DNA from: Pararge aegeria
Taxonomy: Eukaryota > Arthropoda > Insecta > Lepidoptera > Nymphalidae
Length of the DNA: 64,000 nt
Direction: 5' to 3'
Assembly: GCF_905163445.1 (NCBI RefSeq)
Contig: NC_053191.1
Location: 13,640,001 to 13,704,000, forward strand
Part shown: positions 1 to 10,800 of the stretch, in pieces
Position numbering within the stretch: the stretch's first letter is position 1
Layout: each line of letters opens with the position of its first letter
Notes under the pieces: generated by a model
What the model was told of the DNA's origin: nothing
What the model saw: the letters and a program-made list of their open reading frames with translations, nothing else
The model's database searches: none
Program-made: the position numbers and the translations under genes

Positions 1-3000
1 AGAAGTCGTGTAAGTTGTATGACGAAAATTTCTGCGTTCTGGTCTTATCCAGAGGTTTTCAAATAGGGGCCTGAAAATGCGGCCAAAATGGTTGCAAAAA
101 AGGATGGTACGGCAGTGTTTGCTTCCCGCTCGACTTGGCGGGGGCCCTGCCGTTTCCCTATTTATTATATTTTCTTTATTATGTATGATATTTTGTATAT
201 TATGTATGTCTCTTTGTCGAATAATCGAGATACGAGTAGAGATAGAGAGGAGGAGGAGGTTTTTTATTCTGTAGGCCGTTGGACATTGGCCGTCCATTCC
301 CAATGGAATCGGACTTGCACAAGTTTAGTAAGTAAGGATTTTAAGTATTTAGCCTTATTTGACCCAACAAGCCATTATTACAACATAATCGTTTAAGTAC
401 CATCGTATTATGTATTACATAATAACGTATGATTATTCAACGTGCAACTGCTAACAGGTCAGTTATTTTATTATGAATTTTGTCTTTTCCAGACTGAGGT
501 AGACTTTATTTTATATTATTTTACAATGTTAGATAAATTGGAAAACTATAAAAATTAAAAATGAATGCAAATGTTTACGTACGATTTAAATAACCTATCC
601 AAATTGTTCATTCGCTTTCTAAGAATCCACAAAAATATTTAATTTTTACCAATATCATAGATATTATTTTATTTAAAGCTTTATTCAAATACCTGATTAA
701 TTTTTGGAATACCTATTAATTTTACAGAAATGGGTGTGTATAACTTTTTATGCAATTGTCATGCGTTACTGGTAAAAAATAGAAATTATTTCATATTCAT
801 AATGAATGACTTTTTATTTTGTTTTTAGGTTACAGTAAGTTAAATTTATATTTTTAGATTTTAGATAGGTAATAAGACGCGCCTTGGATTAACATATTAT
901 AATAAAAAAAATTGTATTTCTTAAAACTTGACAGAAATCAAATATATCTTCTGACCTCTTACATTTTTTTTCCTTTTTAGTATCACGTAAGTGTACTTGA
1001 TAAACGTGTTGATCATTAAAAGTCCTATTATAAGCACTTTTAACACACAAGGCCGTGGGTTCGATTCCCACAACTGGAAAATGTTTGTGTAATGAACATT
1101 AATGTTTTTCAGTTTCTGGGTTTTGAATAAGTTAATGTATAAGTATTTATGTATATTATTCATTTAAACATTCATCAGTCATCTTAGTACCCATAACACA
1201 AGCTACGCTTACTTTAGGGCTAGATGGCGGTGTGTGTATTGTCGTAGTTTATTCGTATTATTATTATTAACAATAAATCAGTATTTAAACATCCTCATTT
1301 AACTATCTATATAATCATACTAGCTGTTGCCCGCGACTTCGTCTGCGTTTGATTTTGTTTTTAAAGTATTCAGTATCGCCTTAAATGAGTATAGTAGTAT
1401 ATATATAACATGTGACTGTCAATAAATTATAGACAAATAATTTGCAATAAAATAAAATTGCGACTATAATTAAAGATCTAAACTATCCTATCTCTTAAGT
1501 TGGACCAGACTGCTCACGGTGTGTCAATTTAATTTAAAATCGGTTAAGTAGTTTAGGAGTCCATCGCGGACAAACATCGTGACAGGAGATTTATATATAT
1601 TAAGATAGGAATATTACTAAAATTTGACTTCTTTTATTTCAGACTAAGGTTTGCAGTTATTTTATCAACTTATAAACCAAAATGTTTACTGAGCATACTA
1701 TTATAACATGACATAAAAAATGTATTTCTAATTTTTCTAGCCACAGACGGTAAGTTTTTGAGTGAAACTTCCTTAAGGAGATCGCAATGGAAAAGTAACC
1801 GACCACCATCCAACATTTAAACGTTGGGACATGGCTATAGCGTAGTTAAAACTAACTTACTTACTCTCAAAATAAAATCGTATTAAAGTTTTGAGTAGAA
1901 TTTTGATATATGGCTTTTTTATTTACAGATTGTAAGTAACACTAATTAAGTATTTTTAAGCAACACAAAAGATAGTTCGATAAATTATTTAATGCTGTGT
2001 GCATTAAGGGATAAAGATAATAAATATTGAAAACAGTAATTAAAATATATATATATATTACTTATTACCTTAAAACAATTTTATTCAGCTATGATGTTCG
2101 AGAAATAGTTGAATTAATTTAGTGAAGTATAGAGACTTTTTTTTAAACAGTATTATTGTTGTGAGCTAAAGTTGTAAGTTCATAAAGCATTAATAAATAA
2201 TTAAAATTAAATCCATGTTTTTTAAAGTCAGTAATTTATAATTAATGTAACGATAAATTAACCGCATTTATTTAATTTATAATTCAATATTTATGTTTTA
2301 GCCTGGTGTAAGTATTATAAATTAGCTCATAATATTAATCATATACTTACACGTATTATACACGTTGATGTTATTTTATAAGCAGACAGTAAGGTATTTA
2401 TGATACTATGTACATAAATGAAGTGTAAGTATTTTTTCAGTGTTCATGTGTCACGAGAGGTCCACTGACGAAGTTTAAATTGATAGGAAATCTTCATTTC
2501 CCAAAGATAAAGGTAGGTTTATATTAAAAAAAAATTAATACCTACTTACCTTATTCTTTGAAAATGTTAATTGCACACTAGTCACTACATCACACTTGCT
2601 TCAGAGTGTATACGCTCTCGCTACACGCTCGCTTCTCGTAAATGCGATATGCGCATGCGCGGATATGTTGAGAGGTATTATGAAAAGAAGCATACAAGAC
2701 GAGTAGGACAGGTAAAAGTCTATAACCTAAAGAGACAGCCCATACCTATGATGTGCCAGATGTAATGCATAAGTGGTTCCCGGAATGCGAGTAGAGATAG
2801 GGAGGAGGAGGTTTTTTTAGTCCTTAGGCCGTTGGACAACATTCACAATGGAGTCGGACATGAACAAGGCATCCATAAGGATTCTTTTGTTTAATGGTGG
2901 TTTGCTTAGGTACATACTAAAAATATTTTAATACAGCCTCCCAAATTGCTTAATCGAGGAAGCCAAAGCTATGGCGACTGACAAGTGGCGGTATAACCAC

Positions 3001-3505
3001 TTCGTCTAAAGTACTCTCAGCGGGCGAGAGCTATGCTTGGAGTACATCTACGCGATCAAATCAAAAATCCGTAAAAGAACCCGAGTTACCGACATAGCTC
3101 AACGAGTCTCGCAGCTGAAGTGGCAATGGGCGGGCCACATAGTTCGCAGAAAGGATGAACGTTGGGGTCCCAAGGTGCTGGAATGGCAGGCCTGCACCGG
3201 TAAGCGCAGCGTTGGTTGCCCCCCAAATAGGTGGACCATCAAGCCCGTCGCAGGGAGCCGCTGGACGCAAGCTGCAAGGAACCGCAGAATTGGGAACTCC
3301 CTTCAAAAGACCTATGTCCAACAGTGGACGTCTATCGGTTGGTATGATGATGATAATAATGAATAATATTTTGTTTTATTTTTCTCAGGTGGTTCCAGTG
3401 AAATATGTTACAATACCAACGGAAGCAACATCTACGATATGTCCGCCGTGTGACTGCCCGTCGTGTCCAACAATACTTAGAAACAATATAATAGACTATG
3501 AATAA
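1..3505 (+). CDS. Putative microexon-rich gene, 3' part (partial, runs off left edge)
   Basis: I do not recognise this gene. What is seen: a series of tiny candidate exons, each directly after a splice acceptor and directly before a donor. Candidates: ACTGAG 493-498, AAATGG 728-733, GTTACA 829-834, ACTAAG 1643-1648, CCACAGACG 1741-1749, ATT 1929-1931, CCTGGT 2302-2307, ACA 2386-2388, ATAAAG 2507-2512, then a terminal exon 3389-3505. Every one is a multiple of 3. GTTACA, CCACAGACG, ATT and CCTGGT are followed by a perfect GTAAGT, and ACA by GTAAGG. The other four have weaker donors. Read together they give TE KW VT TK PQT I PG T IK, matching the Thr/Pro/Val/Lys-rich start of the terminal exon. 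A further donor (GTAAGT at 10-15) ends an exon that lies mostly outside the window. SINE, Helitron and LINE insertions lie between the exons. Individual microexons are uncertain; the pattern as a whole is more convincing. No signal peptide is visible because the 5' end is missing. Confidence 0.5.
200..330 (+). repeat. Dispersed repeat, copy 1
   Basis: The stretch from about 228 (tacgagtagagatagagagg) to 325, including 'taggccgttggacat' and 'aatcggacttgcacaag', recurs in diverged form at 2790-2885. Both copies lie in introns of the microexon gene. The short ORFs over 77-396 are explained by this repeat and show no protein similarity that I recognise. Confidence 0.5.
1046..1262 (+). mobile_element. 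tRNA-like SINE, family S1, 5'-truncated
   Basis: Starts inside the tRNA-like head with the B-box-like 'gtgggttcgattcccacaac'. It continues with the family body ('cttagtacccataacaca', 'tagggctagatggcggtgtg') and ends in 'attgtcgtag'. Five other copies occur in the window (13084, 17985, 26122, 31285, 36428). Confidence 0.7.
1320..1605 (-). mobile_element. Non-autonomous Helitron
   Basis: On the minus strand it begins TCTTAATATATATAAATCTC and ends in CTAG preceded by a GC-rich terminal hairpin region (cgaagtcgcgggcaacag). It is flanked by A on the 5' side and T on the 3' side, the usual Helitron target. About 286 bp, no coding capacity. It sits in an intron of the microexon gene. Confidence 0.7.
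2560..2890 (+). repeat. Dispersed repeat, copy 2, with attached LINE-like debris
   Basis: 2790-2885 is a diverged copy of the repeat at 228-325. The preceding part (2600-2765) has the look of degraded retrotransposon coding sequence but I cannot place it. It separates the last candidate microexon (2507-2512) from the RTE-like fragment. Confidence 0.4.
2949..3366 (+). mobile_element. Non-LTR retrotransposon C-terminal fragment (RTE-like)
   Basis: The frame at 3037-3366 encodes a reverse-transcriptase C-terminal tail: RVTDIAQRVSQLKWQWAGHI, then RRKDERWGPKVLEW and GKRSVGCPPNRW, ending QWTSIG followed by a GATGATGAT tail. This motif is common in lepidopteran proteins annotated endonuclease-reverse transcriptase. 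The 5' part is frameshifted. Closely related copy at 21875-22300; degraded ones at 14800, 23345, 53240 (minus) and 61575. Confidence 0.75.
3389..3505 (+). CDS. Terminal coding exon of the microexon gene, Cys-rich tail
   Basis: A pyrimidine-rich acceptor (TTTTTCTCAG) is followed by 38 codons and a TAA stop that overlaps an AATAAA signal at 3502-3507. The peptide starts VVPVKYVTIPTEATST, is Thr/Pro/Val-rich, and then has four cysteines in ICPPCDCPSCP before a polar end, NNIIDYE. It lies just downstream of an unrelated retrotransposon piece (2949-3366) that sits in the last intron. Composition suggests a secreted or extracellular low-complexity protein with a disulphide- or metal-binding tail; that is inference. 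No family assigned. Confidence 0.55.
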   Translation: MVPVKYVTIPTEATSTICPPCDCPSCPTILRNNIIDYE

Positions 3506-3589
3506 ATGATAATTACTTACATATACTTTGGAAATTCGAACTCGCACCTTCTGAAAATGGCTTGCATGCTTGCATATAACTGGTTTATA

Positions 3590-4100
3590 ATTGCTTTAGA
3601 GGTTAGCTAGTTCAAACATCACGAAACCCTAGGTTCAAAGCCCGGATTGGGCAACATTATATAAGGTGTCGTGTATTTTCCATTAAAGAATTTTCGGCAC
3701 CAGCTCGGAGTTAGTAAGTTGGTGGTGTCATCCCCCGTGGCTCGGAGAGCATGGAATGCTGTCGGTCCCGGTTATTATTATTTAATTGTGGTAAAACCTA
3801 CACACCCGCTTTGGAGCACCGTGAGAGATAAGTGCTGTGCACATCAGTGGGACGTTAATAGTCTTAGGATGACAAATGCTTGCAAATTCCTACCGGAACA
3901 AAGTAATGCTGTTTGGCGGTAGAAAAACACGTATTTATTACTTCCTTCCTCGTTCTGTCACAAAAAGCTTAAGGTACTATTGCTCAATTTGCTTATGGGC
4001 TAATCTGAAACTCTCTGCTCTGCATCCACTGATCGGTAAAGCCGGTAGTTGCCCAGAATATACCAACCTTGACATCCCCCCCCTCGCTTCACCTCCAATT
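3590..4100 (+). repeat. Dispersed lepidopteran repeats between two convergent genes
   Basis: 3590-3870 holds a tRNA-like head ('aaacatcacgaaaccctagg', 'gttcaaagcccggattgggc') and the body 'catggaatgctgtcggtccc'. A second diverged copy is at 27540-27720. The part 3900-3975 resembles 16050-16260 and, inverted, 8950-9070 ('ctctgtcacaaaaagct'). No gene is seen between 3506 and 4378. Confidence 0.5.
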
Positions 4101-4378
4101 TAAATAAATTATCGTCTAACCTAAAATTTGAAAATACTGAATTGATATTTACGTGAACTTTAAGGAAATTATCAGTAGGATCATATTTAGCCCTTTCAGA
4201 CGTGCGTCAAACAGCTTTTCTCGTTATCCCCGCTACTTTAGCCAAGCGGAGTAAATATGCAGCTAATCTCTAATTAAATTGAAGTCAATTGTAGCCAGAA
4301 ATTTTAAACATAAGCATGAACACTAAAGTATTTAATTAAGCCTTATAAATACAATCTATAAAATAAAAACCTTACAAA

Positions 4379-6541
4379 TTAGAAAGAAGTTCTAGAATCT
4401 TTCCTTTTGAAATTTTTCGTACATTCGGAATCATTAGTGGAAGAATAAACAGAGGCTCTTGACATGTGGATTAGTTCGAGGTTAACGTCTTTATTTTGAC
4501 CCGGGTCCGAAGATGGGCTCTGTTTAGTACGTTTAGTCAACAAGGAAAATACATTTTTAACAAAGTTTTTTGAAGTTTTGCTCGATCCTGATGACGTAAC
4601 TGATGGTTTCATATCATTGGAACCACTAGAAAATGTATACTTTGACATATTTTCACCAGCCAAATAAATCATTCCTCTTTCTGACAAGAAATCATCAATT
4701 GAGTCGTTTGAAAAATAGGCTTGTGCGCCTTTTCCAGATGAAATAGGTGTAACTTTTTTAGATTTTTCGGTATCAAAAAGACCTGCTGTATTTATCGCTA
4801 AGTCAGCTCTGTATTCAGCAACATTCGCATCATAACGATTATAACTGTGGCATTTTATTTCCTTTTCTGATGATAAATTTTCTTCGAGTCCTTTAATATC
4901 TGTCCTCTGATTTGAAGTATCTTCGTCTATAAGTTTATTTACTAATTTAGTTGTTATTTTGGAAACAGGTTTATTGGTTTTTTCATCTTCAAAAATTACT
5001 TTTGTTTCATTTCGTATTGACCCTTTTTCATCCCTAGTGAGATTATTAGCTTTGTCATTTTCAGGTCCAAGTTCTTTTGTCTCTTCAAAGTGGTTTTCAG
5101 GTTCAGGTTTGGCCTGTGATTTAAATTTCCTCCAATCTCGTCTATTTAAAAGCTTAGACAGCATATCATCAGACATACTTTTCTTTACAGTATTTTTCTC
5201 TTTTTGACACGCTTTATAACATTTTATTTTCTGATCTATGTTATTAGAAGACTCAGTCATGAATTCATATCCCGTAGTCTCGGTGTCCATATTACTTGTA
5301 TTAATTAATGGAGTGGTTACAGACACATCTTGCCGATAGTTGTAAAATTTTCGGACTACTTTCTTTTCTCTACAACAAGAATAGGTTTTTGACAAACAAT
5401 AAATCATTGTGCAAATCATAAAACACTGCACTATAATTACTAAAACAAGAACCAAAAGAGTCCATTTGCTGTCCATACAATATTTTTTAAGGAATATTAA
5501 TAAACAATTTGTTTCTTCTGAAGATCTTTCAGATGATTTATTTTTCGGTATAAGATTTGAAGCACGTAATTTTTCAATGTACTTTTTTTCATGTTTTTCT
5601 GTTGTAGTTGTTTCTATGTCATCAATCAAAATATCATTTTGATTGTTTACAAAATCTGTTGTGTCTGGATGAATTGCGTTTACCGTTAAAACTTCCTTAG
5701 ATCTTTTTATTTTACCGTTATCTTTCCCCAATGTTTGGATATATTCCAAATCTTCATTTACCAATGAATCCTCTATGCACCTATTTGTTTGTGGATTGTA
5801 GATAACACTAGGATATTCATAGTCATCATCTTTAGCACAGGGTGGTATAGCAACGCATCTTTTTATTTTCCTGCTGTAATGCGGTTTTTTACCATTATAA
5901 TACGTATCACAATTTACTGGCAAGCAATCGTTAAACGGATCATCATCTTTATATTGACAGTGCTCATAATTATCCGAAAAATCATATTTATTTTTATATA
6001 ATGTTGTATCAAAGCTGATTTTAATTGTGTCCCTTTTATTTTGGCCATTACTTGTTTTAGAATCAATATATAAAGCACATATTCCTTTACGATCAAATTG
6101 ATTTAAGATTGGTGCAATTAATAGGACAATCTTGGTTTCACCTGTAAAATAAATATGAGATACTTTTTATTATCAATGAAACAGCATGGTCGTGTCTATA
6201 AGTATGCAGTAACAATTCTATAGGGTAGGTAACTAAAAGAAATGGGTTTTAGAGATTTTACCTTTCGGCACATTATCTGTACATCCCCCGATAATTTGTA
6301 AAGATTCACAATCAACGTTATCTCCTTCAAGACAGCATTCATCTGGAGTTATCACAACATTGTAATCGTTTCTGTCTGAAGTATTATTAATTTTTACGTA
6401 AAATACCAATCCGATTGATTCTTGAGATGGTGTAAAAAGCCCACATTCGGGATAAACTAATTCTGTGTTGTTATCAGTAGTTGATTTATGTAAAAACGTT
6501 AAAACCAAAGCTGTAGCGAAAAAGTAATAGTAAAAATTCAT
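4379..6541 (-). CDS. Uncharacterised single-pass type I membrane protein
   Basis: Two exons: 6262-6541 (280 nt, ATG at 6541) and 4379-6141 (1,763 nt), joined at canonical GT-AG sites in phase 1, giving about 680 residues. Seen: a hydrophobic signal peptide (residues 1 to about 21, MNFYYYFFATALVLTFL). The Cys-containing ectodomain (about 22-319) includes DECC, a CxxGD-like stretch and N-glycosylation sequons. One transmembrane helix spans 320-343 (WTLLVLVLVIIVQCFMICTM), followed by a juxtamembrane CC and basic residues. The cytoplasmic tail of about 337 residues is Ser/Thr/Lys/Glu-rich and probably disordered. I do not recognise the family. The topology suggests a receptor-like or adhesion role, which is inference. 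Tail-to-tail with the microexon gene (stop-to-stop gap about 870 bp). Confidence 0.85.
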
Positions 6542-6944
6542 CTGTCAACATATTCTAAAAATAATTGTCAAAAATTTTCAGGTTATTATGAGTGATTTTT
6601 AAACATTGGATTGGTTGATTACTATCATAAACTTCTAAGGTCTAAACTGAGATTAACATAAATTTCAACCCTCAATCCGCAGAAACATAATAAGTCAATA
6701 TCCAATGAGTATACAAGCACTATCAATTTTCTTGATTTTATATGGAGTATAAAACTTATAATTGCAAATTATGGGACCAGCATCCAAATAAGCGATCAGC
6801 AATATTGTCCTAAAAAAAGAAGTCTAAATCAGGTCTAAATCTGAGAAACTTCGCTTATCAGTAATGATTATTGATAAAAAATATATTTGACTTTTTAAGT
6901 TTTTTTTTCACCACAAGTCCTCAATCATCATCAACCAAGGGCCT

Positions 6945-7003
6945 GCGTGTTTGTGCTCATTCGAATGCTCTCTATGAGTGATCATTCGAATGAGTACAAA
7001 CAC
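6945..7003. repeat. Inverted repeat (hairpin), upstream of membrane-protein gene
   Basis: CGTGTTTGTGCTCATTCGAAT (6945-6965, 21 nt) pairs with 6983-7003 with one mismatch across a 17-nt loop. An outer pair, CCAAGGG at 6935-6941 and CCCTTGG near 7030-7037, suggests a short foldback element. It lies about 400 bp upstream of the ATG at 6541. Confidence 0.6.
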
Positions 7004-7319
7004 GCTCTATCTGTTAAAGCGGGTTGGGTAACCCTTGGTCAATTTGTTTGGGAGCTGCGATGCTATAGTGTGTATCTACACACAAAAAAGTTTCCGTTAA
7101 AAAAGGTACCAAAACACGGACATGTGACATTAGAATTCCGTTCTTTTAATACAGATATAGCCTATTGGTTAGGTTAGGACCTTCAGACCTAACCGGTATT
7201 GCACGGAGTCCTAATTTTAGTTTTTTTTTTATTTACCTTAAAACATTACAAAGTATTGTATCTTAAGAGATTCACCCTTAAGAACATTATGTTCTAATAT
7301 TTATCAATTTTTAAAATTA

Positions 7320-7590
7320 CTAGATGTGCCCTGCGGCTTCGCCCGCGTAATTTTGGGAGGCAGCGTACTGCTACATAGTCTACACCTATAGTCATATATG
7401 AGATTTTGAGATTTTGTCACAAACATTTTTTTTATCTTACGTAATTTTTTTTTTTCAATGAAAAGTATTCTATATTATTTCTAATACCTCCAAGAATATG
7501 TATACAAAGTTTCATGAAGGTCGGTTTAGTAGTTTTCGCGTGAATGCGTTATAAACAAACTTACACTCACATTTATAATATTAGTAGGGA
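7320..7590 (-). mobile_element. Non-autonomous Helitron
   Basis: Minus strand: starts TCCCTACTAATATTATAAAT, ends CTAG, with the terminal hairpin GCGGGCGAAGCCGC about 10 nt before the end. Flanked by A and T. 271 bp. It lies between the HAD gene and the membrane-protein gene; the rest of 6542-7865 shows nothing else recognisable. Confidence 0.8.
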
Positions 7591-7865
7591 TTCTCGTATG
7601 AAACACGAAGTCTCGTGTCAGTTTTTAATTTGAACCTAATGTTTTGGTTACTTGTTGTAAATTGCTAAAAATTGTATGTGATGTTATAACTTATAAGTAC
7701 TTACAAATATCTTAAAATTTGGTAGGTAGCAACTAAGACGTGTATCATAAAAGTTATTTTCTTGGAGGTTATTAGGTTTGTCTGGATTTTTCTTACTTTG
7801 TCCCTATGCATTAAAATTGCCTTCAATAAATTAATTTCAATAAAAAGTATTAAATTAATCCGTAT

Positions 7866-10800
7866 TTAATAATCTTTCTGAGACTCAAAATCTTCAATTC
7901 TCTTGTATTTTCTGGGAGCGTCATCAAAAGGCGGCAAGCCGAATAACTCTGGTCTGAAGTCAAGGAGTGAATGGATGACCAGCGTCGCGTGGCGTGTGTG
8001 CTCGCGGTCTAACCGCGCGTCTGGTATCATGACAACCTGTGGATTAGCTTTACTTTTGTAATCTGATATCAAATAGGATAGTTTTTTTTTTCTAATTACA
8101 TTAGTAAATAAAGTAAATACCGGTGCCCGGGTTAGTGATGATTATATCTCGGTCTTTTGGCTAAGATCAAAGTGTTATGGCGATTATATTAAACCTATAT
8201 TTCTGAACGACGTCGTATAAATCGTATGGTGACACGTTTTAATCGGTAGCGTGGTAACTCGCCACAGCCGAAGCCCCCCAAGCCGAAGACGTCACGTTAT
8301 TCTTAGCTATTTTTACTTTCATGAACTTGTTCATGAAGAAAATTACTAATGTAGCGCTACAGAGGCTATGTCTTGATTATTTTGGAGCTAGCTAACTGTT
8401 GCCTACAAAGTCGTCTAAGTTTTTTGCTGATGCTTAAGAAAAGCGGGGAAACTGCTTTTTATTTTCTCTCGTGTATCCAGGACACTAGCTACCTCTAGTA
8501 GAATTCAAAATATACTTTACCTGCATGCCTGCTTCTTTCGCTGATTGCACCCCAACTGCCGAATCTTCGAATACAAGACACTGTTAACATATTTTTTTAT
8601 TAGGTAGCTATCCATCAAGTGTGCAGTCATTGTAAATGAAACACTTTTTTTTATTATTCCACTACAAGTTTACCCCAGATTGCAAACTCACCTGGTGGTA
8701 AGTGACGATGCAGTATAAGATAGAAGCAAGATAACCTGTTAGGGAGTATGGTAGTTATAACCCGAATCGGTTTCTACGCGACATCGTACCGGAACACTAA
8801 ATAGCTTAGCAATACGAATTTGTCAGTAGGATGGTAACTTGCCAGGGCCCCAGCCTCCTACCAGACCAAACCAGAGAAAATTCAGAAATTCTGAATTCAA
8901 AAATTGTGCCTGCTGGGAATCGAACTCGGGACCTCCTACTTAAATTTATCACTCACTAGCAGTAGAGCTTTTTGTGACAGAGCTCGTCCTGGGAAATACT
9001 AATGCTTTGGTTATTTCTGCCGCCAAGGAGCATGAGGTTTAACGCCTCAGGTTGAAGGCTGCATTTTGTTAGATGTATTAATTTATTTATTTGTTATTTA
9101 TATTCTTATTCCAACACTATCATTACAGAATACTTAAACCTAATGCGATAGTGTAGCTTTTTTTTTTTTTTACATAATCTTAACATTATAATATTTAATT
9201 ACCTATTCGGGTAACAAATAACCCACATTGCGATCCTCGTGAATTCACTCAGAGCGCAACAATACAAATCACATTGCTCTGATATGACATTGAGGATGCG
9301 GAGGGCGCGCGTCATTGGTGCCTCTTTTAATAAATTTGTCCGCCCAATCGGACGAATATTGTTTGCATGTCTTGCGAACTGTAGTTCTGTTTACAGGCTA
9401 TGGTTTTACACGAACAATCAAATGGGCCATCTGAGTGGTCTGTAAATTTTTACTATACAAAAAAGTCCGGAGATAAGTGCCTAAGAGATTTTAAGGTACC
9501 CAGGTTTGCATTCTATATGTTAAGCTAACACATTTCTGGAATTACGACATCTCAAAAGGGAACAACTCTGCATTCATGAAATTTCTGACCTGTCTTGGTG
9601 ATGGTTTATCTGGAAATCTTGAAGCAGCTACCAGAAAGATATCCGGATTTGGTTTACCCCGAAACACTTCTGGGTCTGTAACGCTTATCTGGTATCAGAA
9701 AATAGAGAATTAAAAAGAGGAATCCGAAAAGTTACTACAAATAATTAGGTAGATTTTATTTGAGTTTGTAGGAAGATACACTTTATCGCCCGCTTAGTTA
9801 CAGAAGTTTTGTTTTGAGGTATTCAGACCACGCTTGAAAGGTTTATTAAAATATTTTACTGAAGAATTTCGACCTTTTTAACTTAACCGTTAGTGTTCTC
9901 AACAATTGTTACTTGGTGGAGTCATTAGCATTCGTCATAATCTTCATCCAGATTCTGTTCTTTCTCAGGGCCACCTGTTGAGAAACTCAACTAAGGCGTT
10001 CGCATTATTGAGGTCTTCCAGAAACTACTTTAAGTACCACATTATTGGCAAACTCCAGTCGAACTATCTATGAATAATAACATATGCAAGAACATATGAT
10101 ATATTTGAAGAATCGCCATTTTTAAATAATAATGCAAATCAATTGTTTCAAAGTGTAATGTAAAATGCTACAAGTTTGGTGCAAGTTCATACTTTGTGAT
10201 GAAATAACCCAAACAGTTTTGGTCTGGCCGTGGCATGGAGCCTGACCGATTGTTCCATAGAGTTAGTCGCTAAAGCCATTGGTATTTTGTAATCGTGAAG
10301 ATGAGTAAGTAGGCGTTCGGCTCCTGAAAATAAATAAAGTACAAAAAACCTATGACTTTACAATTTAAGCACGTCTGTAAATGTAAACATAATTTCAAGA
10401 TTTAATTGCTCAAAGTTTCATTTCTCCAGCTTTAGCTTATGCTATAAATACCAAATCAAAGATGACTTTAAACATAACCCAAGCACAGTATGAGCAATGA
10501 CAAAGTTTACTTTATATCTAAATCTTAGCTTGAGTTGGAGATCGTAGAGTTTCTTTGCAAGCTCTCTTATAGACAGAATCGTTATTAATTGCATTACATT
10601 CAGGGGCAAACTTATTAAAGTATTATCAATATTACTGATTAATTTTATACATCAATGCTACTTTGTGGTTATTTTGAGGTCGCACGAATGTTTGGACAGT
10701 TATTCTCTTTGAAGGAAGTGAAAAAGGGCAAACCAGTTCTATTTTTTGATCGCCTTTTAAGGACCGATGCGGAACTTTAGGAAGTCAGTGCACCACATCT

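Noticed and set aside
857..873. Microexon candidate before GTAATA at 868
   Set aside because: Length would be 11 or 4 nt and the acceptors are simple T-rich runs; not frame-preserving.
2148..2183. Further microexon candidate after TTTTTTTTAAACAG
   Set aside because: The acceptor is good, but the nearest donors leave 10 or 23 nt, which would break the frame shared by the other candidates.
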